From Clostridiaceae bacterium OM02-2AC (GTDB lineage Bacteria > Bacillota_I > Bacilli_A > Erysipelotrichales > Erysipelotrichaceae), in NCBI GenBank assembly GCA_003481775.1, contig QULU01000038.1:1-45199 (forward strand): 45,199 bases of DNA, read 5' to 3'. The position numbers and the translations under genes were made by a program. Each line of letters begins with the position of its first letter. The stretch's first letter is position 1. Shown piece by piece: positions 1 to 8,295 of the stretch. The notes below the pieces were generated by a model. That model was not told the DNA's origin, made no database searches, and worked only from the letters and a program-made list of their open reading frames with translations.

Positions 1-410
1 AGCGCACGCTTAATCAGCGGATACCCTGGATTATCCTTTGCCTGACTCTCCAGATTGATGATCAGGCAGAGCTTCTCCTTGTCCGATGATCTCTTTTCTT
101 CGCTTCCTTCAGCTTTATGTTTGCACGGCAAAGCTGCCTCAAACTGAATATCATATTTGATCTGTGATCCCGGTATGGCTTCATCCACGACCTCAATGCT
201 TTTCTCATCGATCATTTCACTTTCTGTCGCTGACAATTCAATATAAGCTGGAATTTCCTCCAGTGGTGTATCCTCATATTCCGGTATGCAGCCCTTCATG
301 ACATAAGCAAGGATCTGCTTATTTGATAAAATCCTCTTACAATACTCATCGTACACTTTTTTATTTTCATTTTTTGTAATAGCAGAAGCAATTCTTGTAG
401 TCTCACGCAT
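1..410 (-). CDS. Rpn/PD-(D/E)XK nuclease transposase-family protein, partial
   Basis: The reading frame runs off the left edge of the window, so only the N-terminal part (about 136 residues) is present. It starts MRETTRIASAITKNE, continues through an EYCKRILSNKQILAY segment, and ends in LIINLESQAKDNPGYPLIKR. This pattern (INxExQ followed by GYPLxKR) is typical of the Rpn / PD-(D/E)XK transposase-family nucleases common in gut Firmicutes. The E of the INLESQ motif is the expected nuclease core residue. I chose the ATG at 410 because AGAAGGG lies 8 nt upstream; a second ATG at 416 is too close to it. These proteins are thought to act in recombination or mobility; the activity here is not shown. 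Confidence 0.75.
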   Translation of the reverse strand, partial: MRETTRIASAITKNENKKVYDEYCKRILSNKQILAYVMKGCIPEYEDTPLEEIPAYIELSATESEMIDEKSIEVVDEAIPGSQIKYDIQFEAALPCKHKAEGSEEKRSSDKEKLCLIINLESQAKDNPGYPLIKRA

Positions 411-514
411 AATCATATCCCTTCTTTCCTTATTTCATGGTCTCCTAGAAGAATATGATCCGGTGGTCCTCTGCTTTTGTTGTTATTTTTATGGTATATA
501 GCGTATTTATTACA

Positions 515-615
515 ATGTCCGCCGATAATCAGCTGACTTGTATATCATATAGAAAAAGGTGTCTTGTGCTAAAATACTATATGAACGCGAAAAAAAGGAT
601 CCATTAAGCGGACAT
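515..615. repeat. nested inverted repeats
   Basis: ATGTCCGC at 515-522 is matched by GCGGACAT at 608-615. Inside it TCATATAG at 545-552 is matched by CTATATGA at 577-584. The two nested 8-bp pairs could fold a long imperfect cruciform or RNA hairpin. It lies downstream of the possible small gene at 604-684 and overlaps its last codons. The function is unknown; it could be the end of a small non-autonomous element. Confidence 0.35.
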
Positions 616-684
616 GTAGAATGGCCGGGGCTTTTGTAATCGTGATACATACATCAACATTATAGTGTTTAAATATTTTTTCAT
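604..684 (-). CDS. possible 26-residue small protein
   Basis: A 26-codon frame encodes MKKYLNTIMLMYVSRLQKPR and six further residues, then TAA. It is too short for standard gene finding. In its favour is a very strong ribosome binding site, AAGGAGGGG, 7-8 nt before the ATG. The product would be a small basic peptide with a short hydrophobic centre. No family is recognised. The alternative is that only the start of a decayed gene survives here. Confidence rests on the ribosome binding site alone. Confidence 0.3.
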   Translation of the reverse strand: MKKYLNTIMLMYVSRLQKPRPFYMSA

Positions 685-1070
685 GGAACAGCCCCTCCTT
701 TTTTGTATCATCAGTGTATCACAAATGCTTGTAAAGTACAGTAAAATTATTCAAATCACTCGTTCGTTAAGCAAGACGTTTCTGCTGTACTAGATAAACC
801 TAAGAAAGCCTACTGAATTATCTGGTAAGAAACCTCTCTACATTTCTTTCACCAACAGTATACTGTAAGTACAATCTACAACAGCAACATGCACTTTATA
901 AATCAAAAGACATAGAAACTATAAGACACCAGCGCTGGTCTGTTCCTATGTATCATACTGGATTAAGTTTACGAATTCCCATTTCATGGTGATTTTACTC
1001 ACATTGTTGGCTTCATATTCAAGAAATTACTGAGAACAGTTATCTCTTATCATCTCCTGATTGTACCTGC

Positions 1071-1096
1071 CCCCCAGACTATCTGGGGGTTTTCTT
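1071..1096 (+). terminator. rho-independent terminator-like hairpin, rightward
   Basis: CCCCCAGA (1071-1078) pairs with TCTGGGGG (1082-1089) around a 3-nt loop and is followed by TTTTCTT. It faces right, but no gene on the plus strand upstream is recognisable, so it either ends an unseen transcript in 411-1070 or blocks antisense transcription into the LytTR gene. Confidence 0.6.
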
Positions 1097-1099
1097 ATT

Positions 1100-1133
1100 C
1101 AAAAATGACGACATCATAATTTTGTCGTCATTT
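1100..1133 (-). terminator. terminator of the ggt-lytTR operon
   Basis: AAATGACGAC (1103-1112) and GTCGTCATTT (1124-1133) form a perfect 10-bp stem; on the minus strand the stem is followed by TTTTTG. One arm overlaps the last codons of the LytTR regulator, whose stop codon sits in the loop. Confidence 0.65.
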
Positions 1134-1812
1134 GAAATAAAGCATCCATAATTTCGTTCTTACGTCGCCTGCTGATTTTCAGTATGCGATCAATGCCCTG
1201 CAGATGCAGTTCAAACCCTCGAATGGAACGGATATATTCTATATTAACAATATTGGCACGATTGATTTGAACAAAGCGACTGTTTAATTCATTCATCATG
1301 CGCTCCATTGAATACATACGGAATATGTATTCACGATCCTTGGTATAAGCATAGATATCCTTGGAGAAATACTCCATATAAATGATATCTTTTTGTGCCA
1401 GCATCTCATAACCGCCATCTGTACGTATCTTGAAATCTGCGTTATCCTGTAAAAACTCAAAAGCATCCTGCAGGGTCCTTTTCAGCTTTTCATCTATTTT
1501 GGATTTCAAAACATAGCGAAATACGTTGATTCCAAATGCATCCTCCATACGATCTGCATAATTCGTTACATATATCACCAGTGTCCGTTCGTTGGCGATG
1601 TATTTAGCGAGATGAATACCATCCATTCCCGGCATTTCAATATCCAGCAGAAGTATGTCATATATATGTTTACTTCTCAAAAAATCATGAACATTATTAT
1701 ATGTATCTATGAAAAGCTGTTCCTCTAACTCAAAAGCTTCTATTTTTTCACGTATCATATTTGTATAGCATGGTTCATCATCCAATAATGCTATATGGTA
1801 AACGGTCTGCAT
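1114..1812 (-). CDS. LytTR-family response regulator
   Basis: The protein has an N-terminal receiver domain (about residues 5-120) with the acidic pair DDE near residues 11-13 and the phosphorylation site LLLDIEMPGMDG (Asp near 57). A C-terminal LytTR DNA-binding domain follows (about 130-230, with the FVQINRANIVNIEYI segment typical of the fold). I chose the ATG at 1812 because AGGGG lies 7 nt upstream; the open frame extends further but overlaps the end of the preceding gene. It begins 31 nt after the gamma-glutamyltransferase gene and is probably co-transcribed with it. No partner histidine kinase lies next to it. It probably regulates its neighbours, but no LytTR box was found at the divergent promoter. 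Confidence 0.9.
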   Translation of the reverse strand: MQTVYHIALLDDEPCYTNMIREKIEAFELEEQLFIDTYNNVHDFLRSKHIYDILLLDIEMPGMDGIHLAKYIANERTLVIYVTNYADRMEDAFGINVFRYVLKSKIDEKLKRTLQDAFEFLQDNADFKIRTDGGYEMLAQKDIIYMEYFSKDIYAYTKDREYIFRMYSMERMMNELNSRFVQINRANIVNIEYIRSIRGFELHLQGIDRILKISRRRKNEIMDALFQMTTKL

Positions 1813-1843
1813 ATATATACCCCTGTCTTTTCCTCTATTGCCA

Positions 1844-3445
1844 TTACCAGCAGGCGATGCTGCTGTCTGTTCTTGATTCACTTCCTGCCATCAGTGCACC
1901 ATTATCCAGTCGCACGATAATTTGTCCGCGCCCGAAACTGGCAGTTTCCAAATCCACCTGAAGTTGATGACCGCGCTCCTGTAGCCTTCTTGCAATGTTG
2001 TAATCAAAGCTGTCCTCTATAATAAATTTTTTATCCTTTACCCATTGCCATCGTGGGGCATCCAGCGCCTGCTGTGGATTCAAATGAAAATCAATCATAT
2101 TCATAACCACCTGCACATGTCCCTGCGGCTGCATGTATCCGCCCATAACGCCAAATGGACCAACTGCTTTTCCATTCTTTGTAAGAAATCCGGGAATGAT
2201 GGTATGGTAGGTTCGCTTTCCGGGAGCAAGAGCATTAACATGATTGGGATCCAAAGAGAAATCATGTCCGCGGTTTTGAAGGGCGATTCCAGTGTCCTTT
2301 ACTACAACTCCACTGCCAAAGCCCATATAATTGCTTTGAATGAAGGATACCATATTTCCTTCCCTGTCTGCTGTACATAAATATACGGTACCGCTTTTCG
2401 GCGGCATGTGAACTGCAGGCTGTTTGGCGAAATATGCAATTTCCTGCGAGCGCTCTCTGCCATAGGCTGTATGTAACAGGCTTTGTACTTCGGCTTTCAT
2501 ATGCTTCGCATCTGTGATATGATGCAAGCCGTCTGCGAAGGCCATTTTCATTGCTTCAAACTGATGATGAAACAATTCCTCATCCCGCTGGGCAAACTGG
2601 AATTCCTTTAATATATTCAATGCCATCAATGCGACAATTCCCTGTCCATTAGGCGGCAGCTCCCAAACGTCATAGCCATGATAGTGTACAGAAACCGGAT
2701 CCACCCATATTGCCTTATGCTGCTGCAGATCCTTTTTTCGCAGATAACCACCGTGTGCAATACTATCCTCTTCGATACGCTGCGCAAGCTCTCCTTCATA
2801 TAAAGAAGCTGCTTGTGTTTCTGCTATTTTCTCAAGTGTTTTCGCATGATCGGGAAGCTTAACCAGCTGACCGACTTGCGGTGCTGCTCGATCAAAGGTA
2901 AAAGTCTGAAACCATTGCCGGAACACTGGATCATCCTTTTTATCCGCATAGCTTCTGACAGCCATCTTCCACAATCTGGAAAGCTCCGGCGGTACCGGAT
3001 AACCTTCACGGGCATAGGTGATTGCTGGTGCGAGTACCTGTGCAAAGGGCAGCTTTCCAAATCGATTGCTTAATTCTGCCCACGCCTTCGGTGCTCCCGG
3101 AACGGTTACCGGTGTCCATCCATGCTTCGGCATTTCCGTGATCCCCTGTTCCTTCAGTTTTTCTATTGAAATTTCCATAGGTGCACAGCCTGAGCTGTTC
3201 AGACCATACATGGCATTCTTGTACCAGACAATAGCAAAGGCATCGGAGCCGATACCATTTGCAGTAGGCTCAACAACGGTAAGTGTTGCGGCTGTCGCAA
3301 TCGCGGCATCGATTGCATTACCGCCCTCCCGCAGGATTTGCAGACCTGCAGCGGCAGCAAGATTGTTTCCAGTGGCCACAACACCGTTTGCGGCTACAAT
3401 CGGATAACGACCTCTGGCATAGGGTTGATGATATATATTGAACAT
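1844..3445 (-). CDS. gamma-glutamyltransferase family protein (YwrD-like)
   Basis: This 533-residue Ntn-hydrolase precursor matches the gamma-glutamyltransferase family over its length: N-terminal VAANGVVATGNNLAAAAG and GGNAIDAAIA, and the maturation site KSGTVYL, whose Thr (near residue 353) should be the autocatalytic nucleophile that starts the small subunit. GVMGGYMQPQGH and LDAPRW of the small subunit are present. No signal peptide is seen, so it is probably cytoplasmic, as for Bacillus YwrD, rather than an exported glutathione hydrolase. Start ATG is preceded by GGAGG. A clean promoter lies just upstream. It is divergent from a CHR transporter pair, as in the Bacillus ywr region, and precedes a LytTR regulator. 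The substrate (glutathione or another gamma-glutamyl compound) cannot be told from sequence. Confidence 0.9.
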   Translation of the reverse strand: MFNIYHQPYARGRYPIVAANGVVATGNNLAAAAGLQILREGGNAIDAAIATAATLTVVEPTANGIGSDAFAIVWYKNAMYGLNSSGCAPMEISIEKLKEQGITEMPKHGWTPVTVPGAPKAWAELSNRFGKLPFAQVLAPAITYAREGYPVPPELSRLWKMAVRSYADKKDDPVFRQWFQTFTFDRAAPQVGQLVKLPDHAKTLEKIAETQAASLYEGELAQRIEEDSIAHGGYLRKKDLQQHKAIWVDPVSVHYHGYDVWELPPNGQGIVALMALNILKEFQFAQRDEELFHHQFEAMKMAFADGLHHITDAKHMKAEVQSLLHTAYGRERSQEIAYFAKQPAVHMPPKSGTVYLCTADREGNMVSFIQSNYMGFGSGVVVKDTGIALQNRGHDFSLDPNHVNALAPGKRTYHTIIPGFLTKNGKAVGPFGVMGGYMQPQGHVQVVMNMIDFHLNPQQALDAPRWQWVKDKKFIIEDSFDYNIARRLQERGHQLQVDLETASFGRGQIIVRLDNGALMAGSESRTDSSIACW

Positions 3446-3466
3446 AGGTAATCCTCCATATGTATT

Positions 3467-3495
3467 ATTATATAGTGTAGCGCTTTCTCTTACAA
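3467..3495 (-). promoter_or_regulatory. promoter of the gamma-glutamyltransferase operon
   Basis: On the minus strand TTGTAA (3490-3495) and TATAAT (3467-3472) are separated by 17 bp. The spacer contains GAAAGCGCTACA, which partly resembles a catabolite-response element but has mismatches. Confidence 0.7.
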
Positions 3496-3547
3496 TCCCA
3501 CACCCGGTGAAATATTTCCAATATCAAGGAAAAAACACCTGCACTTC

Positions 3548-3575
3548 TTGTATTTATGTTTGTTTTTTGTATAAT
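3548..3575 (+). promoter_or_regulatory. promoter of the CHR transporter pair
   Basis: TTGTAT (3548-3553) and TATAAT (3570-3575), spaced 16 bp, lead to a transcript starting near 3582, about 27 nt before the first gene. It diverges from the gamma-glutamyltransferase promoter, with only about 50 bp between the two -35 regions. Confidence 0.65.
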
Positions 3576-3608
3576 ATGGGTATTCTTTATATGGAAATGA
3601 GGGTGTTT

Positions 3609-4157
3609 ATGAAAATTTACTGGGAACTGTTTTCTGTCTTTATGCGGATAGGAGCCTTTACCTTTGGCGGAGGTTATGCCATGCTGCCGCTGATCCAGAA
3701 GGAAATTGTGGATAAAAAGCATTGGGCCACTGAAGAGGAAATCATGGATTACTATGCGGTTGCACAGTGTACACCGGGTATCATCATGGTAAATACAGCA
3801 ACGTTTATCGGCTTTTATGAGAAAGGAATCCTTGGTGCTATTATCGCAACGCTGGGTGTAGTTACGCCAAGCATCATTATTATTTTATTGATTGCTTCTG
3901 TGCTTACCACCTATTCCTCACTTGCAGTTGTTCAGCATGCTTTAGCAGGTATTCGTGTAGCGGTATGTGTACTTGTTTTGAATGCCGTAGTCAAGCTCTG
4001 GAAGAGTGGTATCAAGGATGCCTTCGGTATCGTGTTATTCGCCGTTGTCCTTGCCGCAATTACCTTTACCAGCGTATCAACCGTTCTTGTTGTTATCATC
4101 GCCGCATTACTCGGTGTGATTGTCTGTGCGTTGCGACGCAGGGAGGTAAAGGAATGA
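3609..4157 (+). CDS. CHR-family (chromate) transporter, first half
   Basis: A membrane protein of about 182 residues. It begins with FMRIGAFTFGGGYAMLPLI, the signature of the chromate ion transporter (CHR) family, followed by AVAQCTPGIIMVNTATFIG. About 5-6 membrane segments are visible. It is a half-size short-chain CHR protein, expected to pair with its neighbour. I chose the ATG at 3609 (GAGGG 5 nt upstream) although the frame is open further upstream. The stop overlaps the next start (ATGA), so the two are translated together. CHR proteins export chromate or move other oxyanions; the natural substrate here is uncertain. Confidence 0.9.
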   Translation: MKIYWELFSVFMRIGAFTFGGGYAMLPLIQKEIVDKKHWATEEEIMDYYAVAQCTPGIIMVNTATFIGFYEKGILGAIIATLGVVTPSIIIILLIASVLTTYSSLAVVQHALAGIRVAVCVLVLNAVVKLWKSGIKDAFGIVLFAVVLAAITFTSVSTVLVVIIAALLGVIVCALRRREVKE

Positions 4158-4711
4158 ATCTGGAACTATTGCTGCTTGCCTTCTACGAATTTTTCAAAAC
4201 CGGCCTGTTTGCCCTTGGAGGGGGACTGGCTACCATACCGTTTCTTACGGAAATGATGAATAAATATCACTGGTTTACTGCAGATATGCTGACTGACATG
4301 ATTGCGGTGAGTGAATCAACACCAGGTGCCATCGGTATCAATATGGCAACCTACACCGGATATCATATCAATGGTGTGCTGGGCGGTATTGTTGCGACGC
4401 TTGGACTGGTTGCGCCAAGCATCATCGTAATCTGTATCGTTGCGCAGTTTCTGAAAAAATTTAAGGACAGTGAGCTGGTGAAATCTGTTTTCTATGGTAT
4501 TCGTCCTGCTGTCACCGCACTCATCGCCTCTGCCGGTATAACGATTTTCATCGCTGCTTTATTTCAGGATAGCGAAAATTTTATAGAAATGGTCAAATGG
4601 CCGTGCATTCTGCTGTTTGCTGCTATCTTTTATTTATCCAATAAGCGAAAGTGGCATCCTATCTTATGCATTGCAGCTTCCGCCGCTGTGGGTATATTGT
4701 TTCAGCTTTAG
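4154..4711 (+). CDS. CHR-family (chromate) transporter, second half
   Basis: About 185 residues. The N-terminal signature FFKTGLFALGGGLATIPFL is followed by AVSESTPGAIGINMATYTG, homologous to the first subunit. Several membrane helices follow. It overlaps the upstream gene by 4 nt and has GGAGGTAAAGGA as ribosome binding site. Paired short CHR proteins (as Bacillus YwrA/YwrB) are known to function together as one transporter, probably with opposite membrane topology. A strong terminator follows. Confidence 0.9.
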   Translation: MNLELLLLAFYEFFKTGLFALGGGLATIPFLTEMMNKYHWFTADMLTDMIAVSESTPGAIGINMATYTGYHINGVLGGIVATLGLVAPSIIVICIVAQFLKKFKDSELVKSVFYGIRPAVTALIASAGITIFIAALFQDSENFIEMVKWPCILLFAAIFYLSNKRKWHPILCIAASAAVGILFQL

Positions 4712-4817
4712 GATTATGGGAAGCTTCGATCCTTATACCGAAATTTATATTATATATGACATAAAAGAAAAGGGATTTCGTTGTGGGTTCCTTCTCGATT
4801 GTAGGTAACCTTATAAC

Positions 4818-4870
4818 AGGGAGAGTTCAACACCATTTGTTTATCAATAGAAGTTGAATTCTCCCTTTTG
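4818..4870 (+). terminator. terminator of the CHR operon
   Basis: AGGGAGAGTTCAAC (4818-4831) pairs with GTTGAATTCTCCCT (4853-4866) over 14 positions with one G-U pair, followed by TTTT. The minus-strand operon ending at 4949 lacks a clear terminator of its own and may also use this stem. Confidence 0.8.
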
Positions 4871-4948
4871 CATACACCCTAAAAGAAGAAAGAACCCGTT
4901 TTGTGAAGCGTCTCTTTTTCATAGGATAAGCAACTATAATGTTGCACA

Positions 4949-6211
4949 TCATCCATTCTTGATTTGTCTGTTCTGCATTAACAAATAAATTCCTATCATA
5001 AAAACGACAAGATATACAGCAATAGCTATTCCTGCTATTGACGGATATAAAACATTCACACCGAATATATCATAGGCGTTATATTCTCGAAAAATATTCC
5101 ATCCGCTCATAATCTGTGTAGGTAGCAAAAGCTGTATTTTATTCAACAGTGTGTAGTTATCATAGGGATATACGATCCAGCTTGTTATAACAATGAATAC
5201 CAGTCCCGTGAGCATGGTTGGAATGGAGCGAGTACATTGTGAGAGAAGGCAGATGAGGTAAGCAAATGCCAGTGTGCCTAAATAACTGAAAGGTAAACGA
5301 AATAAATACATTTCCAGATAAGTCAAGCCATAAGGTGAGATGCTAAAACTCGAATTGAATGTCACATCCCATCCCTCCAAACCATACACGAGCTGACAGC
5401 CCATAAGATTCACAATCTGGAATATCAGCCATAAGACAGTCGTAACGAAGAATACAGTAAGCAGTTTTGAATAAATATATCTTTTCTTCCCATACTTACA
5501 TGTCAGAATCATAGCGTCTGTTCTTCGCTTTTTTTCCTGTGCAAACATTCGATAAAAGCAGGCCAGGAGTACAAACCCCAGCGTGAAAGGCAGAAACTGA
5601 TTCATGGATATCAGATAATCAACCCCCAGCGAATAACCTCCGGTTATCGGCTGATCCACCAGATTTTTTTGAATCATCTGTTCCTTCTGTTGAAGCTGAG
5701 CTTCACTGAGCGGATGATCAGTATATTTATTATCCTCACGAACATCTTCTACAAGGCTCCTTGTCATTTTGACATAGCCGATTTTATCAGCAAGAAAGGG
5801 AGCTTTTGTTTCCGGAGCATTCTCTTCCCCTCCTACCATCAAGATTACATTATCATAATTATACCGATTAGCAAGAACAGATTCCAGCGTATCATCGCTC
5901 TCCCATTCCGTTATTAATGCTGCTATCTTCTCATCACTGGCTCTGTATTTGTCTATGAATGCCCGATATTCCTTAGCTGTTCTCTCACGAAAATCATCAT
6001 CTATTAGCGTAGCAGAAATTTGTCTGTTTTTACAATATGCAATGGTCTTTTCCCGCATAGCAATGCTTCCACCGTCAAAATATTGTTGATAAGTAGTAGC
6101 ATCATACATGTATAGCTTATTTATAAAGACTGTAAGTGCAAGTAAGAGAACAACTGCAACCTTACGATTAAATACATATTTCTTTAACTCTGCTTGAATC
6201 ATTGTTAACAT
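4949..6211 (-). CDS. ABC transporter permease protein
   Basis: 420 residues. It has one N-terminal membrane helix (about 15-30), a long extracytoplasmic region of about 170 residues (about 35-205), then five or so C-terminal helices. This arrangement is typical of ABC-2/YxlG-like permeases of antimicrobial-peptide or lipid exporters. It is the last gene of the ECF sigma operon, 12 nt after a second, similar permease. The two probably form a heterodimer driven by the ATPase at 7420-8295. The transported substrate is unknown. Confidence 0.8.
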   Translation of the reverse strand: MLTMIQAELKKYVFNRKVAVVLLLALTVFINKLYMYDATTYQQYFDGGSIAMREKTIAYCKNRQISATLIDDDFRERTAKEYRAFIDKYRASDEKIAALITEWESDDTLESVLANRYNYDNVILMVGGEENAPETKAPFLADKIGYVKMTRSLVEDVREDNKYTDHPLSEAQLQQKEQMIQKNLVDQPITGGYSLGVDYLISMNQFLPFTLGFVLLACFYRMFAQEKKRRTDAMILTCKYGKKRYIYSKLLTVFFVTTVLWLIFQIVNLMGCQLVYGLEGWDVTFNSSFSISPYGLTYLEMYLFRLPFSYLGTLAFAYLICLLSQCTRSIPTMLTGLVFIVITSWIVYPYDNYTLLNKIQLLLPTQIMSGWNIFREYNAYDIFGVNVLYPSIAGIAIAVYLVVFMIGIYLLMQNRQIKNG

Positions 6212-6223
6212 AGGATCTCACCT

Positions 6224-7426
6224 CTAATCTTCAAAAGTTAATACCAAATGATTTTCCGGGTTTCTTATATGCAGCAATATCATAAAGACTGCAGACAAAA
6301 AAAGCAAAATCACAGGGACAGCATAGACTGCACGAACATATGTAAATCCTATATTCACATAATTCAGGGAACTGATCAGATAACGTCCGGATAATATATT
6401 GGATGGATGAAGCAATACCAGATTTTGCAAGCTGGTATTATTGGCAAACGGTGGTAGCAATAGAATCAAAACCATGATAATAATGCAGGTACTTGACTTT
6501 TTTGTATAAGCACCTATCAGAGCCATACACAAAGCGATAACCACTGATGCACTGAAGCTAATGATAGCCTGAACTGTGAAAAACTGTGCTGCAGTAAGCA
6601 GATAAGGACAGACATTCATAATAAAATCCTGAACAAATGTTCCTCCATCTCCCAAACCGAAAAAGAAAATCGTAAGTAATACGTGTATAGTAAGTAAACC
6701 GCACCAAGCCAGCATTCCACTGATCAGCGCTGCTTTTACTTTCACCCTTTGGATACCCTTCTTTCCATTTTTTGTCGTAAGCAGTGTTTCCATGACATGT
6801 GATTCATTTTCCTGTGAGAATAAAATGGAAAGCAGTACGATCATCATGATGCTATATGTTCGCAGCATGAAAACAGGGCCTTCCTGCAGAACAATCCAGC
6901 CTTTATTGTAACCAAAGCGATATTCCTCCCAGTTGTTTTCGAGTTTTTGATATGCCTGCTGAATTCTGGCAGTATCAAAAGCAGGCGCGCGCTGCTGCAT
7001 TCTTTCGATTTCCTGATTTACGAATTCCGACAATTTCTCTTTGAAATGTGTATTTTGATATGCCCAGGACAGTGTTTTATATTGAGGCATATCCTGCGCC
7101 TCTTCAGTTAAACGATTTACCGGATTTTTATACAGCCTGTCTATTTTACTTTGTGCCCAGCCAACTTGCTCTCCAGCCTCCTGAAATTCTTTTTTGCTCA
7201 TCTGATTCGATTTGTCCTCTGTAAATTTTTGATATTCTGTTTGTATGCTCCTCTGCCAGCTATCATCCATAATACCGCCATAGACATGCCCCCAATGCAT
7301 ATCCTCTTTTTTTGTTTCACCATTTGCTACAATCCCTAAGTTCACTGCATGAAACAGGATAACAAAACAGATGGCCGCCCATACAACAGGCCGCTTCCAG
7401 AGCTTTAACAATTCATATCTCAGCAT
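6224..7426 (-). CDS. ABC transporter permease protein
   Basis: 400 residues with the same architecture as its neighbour. A helix at about 15-33 is followed by a large polar extracytoplasmic domain of about 150 residues and six C-terminal helices. The start MLRYELLKLWKRP overlaps the end of the ATPase gene by 7 nt (ATGCTGA), indicating translational coupling. It resembles the permease partners of Bacillus SigY-type operons in position and layout; the sequence relationship is not established here. Confidence 0.8.
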   Translation of the reverse strand: MLRYELLKLWKRPVVWAAICFVILFHAVNLGIVANGETKKEDMHWGHVYGGIMDDSWQRSIQTEYQKFTEDKSNQMSKKEFQEAGEQVGWAQSKIDRLYKNPVNRLTEEAQDMPQYKTLSWAYQNTHFKEKLSEFVNQEIERMQQRAPAFDTARIQQAYQKLENNWEEYRFGYNKGWIVLQEGPVFMLRTYSIMMIVLLSILFSQENESHVMETLLTTKNGKKGIQRVKVKAALISGMLAWCGLLTIHVLLTIFFFGLGDGGTFVQDFIMNVCPYLLTAAQFFTVQAIISFSASVVIALCMALIGAYTKKSSTCIIIMVLILLLPPFANNTSLQNLVLLHPSNILSGRYLISSLNYVNIGFTYVRAVYAVPVILLFLSAVFMILLHIRNPENHLVLTFED

Positions 7427-8295
7427 GCTGTTTCCTGATCTCTGAATATCATAAGATACAAATCCTCCAGAGTGGCAGCCACATGCTGGGCATGATCGGT
7501 CGGCTGCTGCTGTGCAATCAGCCGTATTTGCAGTTGCTGTTCAACGGGTATCATTTCTGTAATGATACCCTTTTTACTCCACATTTCCACATCTGAAGGC
7601 GGTGCCAGGAACGTATACACCTTATCCTTTATATCTTTTAGTAAAGCCTCCCTATTCCCATTTAAGAGCAAAGTCCCCTCTTTCATAATCAGAATATCCG
7701 TTGCTATTGTCTCCACATCCGAAACGATATGGGTTGACAGTATAACGATTTTATCATTCGCACAGCGTGCCAGAATATTTTTGAATTTTGTACGTTCCTT
7801 GGGATCAAGACCTGCCGTTGGCTCATCAACAATCAGTATTTTCGGATCATTCAACAATGCCTGCGCAATTCCAAGGCGTTGCTTCATACCTCCGGAAAAT
7901 GTACGTATTTTATGCTTCTTTTCTGCTTTCAGAGAAACCATAGCTAAAACCTCATCCACTCTTCTTTTAGCCTTTTCTTTTCCAAAGCCCTTTAGTGTGG
8001 CAAAATACATCAGAAAATCCTGTGCACTGAACTGTGGATAATACCCAAATTCCTGTGGAAGATATCCAAGGATATCGCGGTAATCCTCATCAAGTGCATG
8101 AATCGCTTTATCATCCAATTTAATAATTCCCTGCGTAGGGCGAAGGATATCGCACAGCATACGCATCAGTGTAGATTTCCCGCTTCCGTTTGGTCCCAGC
8201 AGCCCATAGATGCCGTTATGGAATTCGTAGGTAACATCGTTAACAGCTGTTTTGTCTTTATATTTCTTCGTAACATGCTCTACTGAAAGTTTCAT
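7420..8295 (-). CDS. ABC transporter ATP-binding protein
   Basis: A 291-residue ATPase. Walker A GPNGSGKST is at about 34-42, the Q-loop is LPQEFG, the signature FSGGMKQRLGIAQAL, Walker B KILIVDEP, and the switch histidine is in ILSTHIV. A C-terminal accessory region of about 80 residues follows. I chose the ATG at 8295, which has GAAGGGAG upstream; its first 38 nt overlap the end of the upstream membrane gene in another frame. It energises the two permeases encoded directly downstream. Unlike the two ATPases in the adjacent AT-rich island, it keeps the normal glutamine in the Q-loop. Confidence 0.92.
   Translation of the reverse strand: MKLSVEHVTKKYKDKTAVNDVTYEFHNGIYGLLGPNGSGKSTLMRMLCDILRPTQGIIKLDDKAIHALDEDYRDILGYLPQEFGYYPQFSAQDFLMYFATLKGFGKEKAKRRVDEVLAMVSLKAEKKHKIRTFSGGMKQRLGIAQALLNDPKILIVDEPTAGLDPKERTKFKNILARCANDKIVILSTHIVSDVETIATDILIMKEGTLLLNGNREALLKDIKDKVYTFLAPPSDVEMWSKKGIITEMIPVEQQLQIRLIAQQQPTDHAQHVAATLEDLYLMIFRDQETAC

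Larger units (their letters stand above)
411..1070. other. gene-poor intergenic region
   Basis: No convincing long gene lies between the Rpn-family gene and the LytTR regulator. The stretch contains nested inverted repeats (515-615), one possible very short gene (604-684, minus strand) and an isolated terminator-like hairpin facing right at its end. It may hold debris of a decayed mobile element, given the neighbouring transposase-family gene, but no recognisable remnant could be translated. Confidence 0.5.

Noticed and set aside
3473..3489. cre site in the gamma-glutamyltransferase promoter spacer
   Set aside because: GAAAGCGCTACA matches only part of the consensus; noted but not listed as a site.
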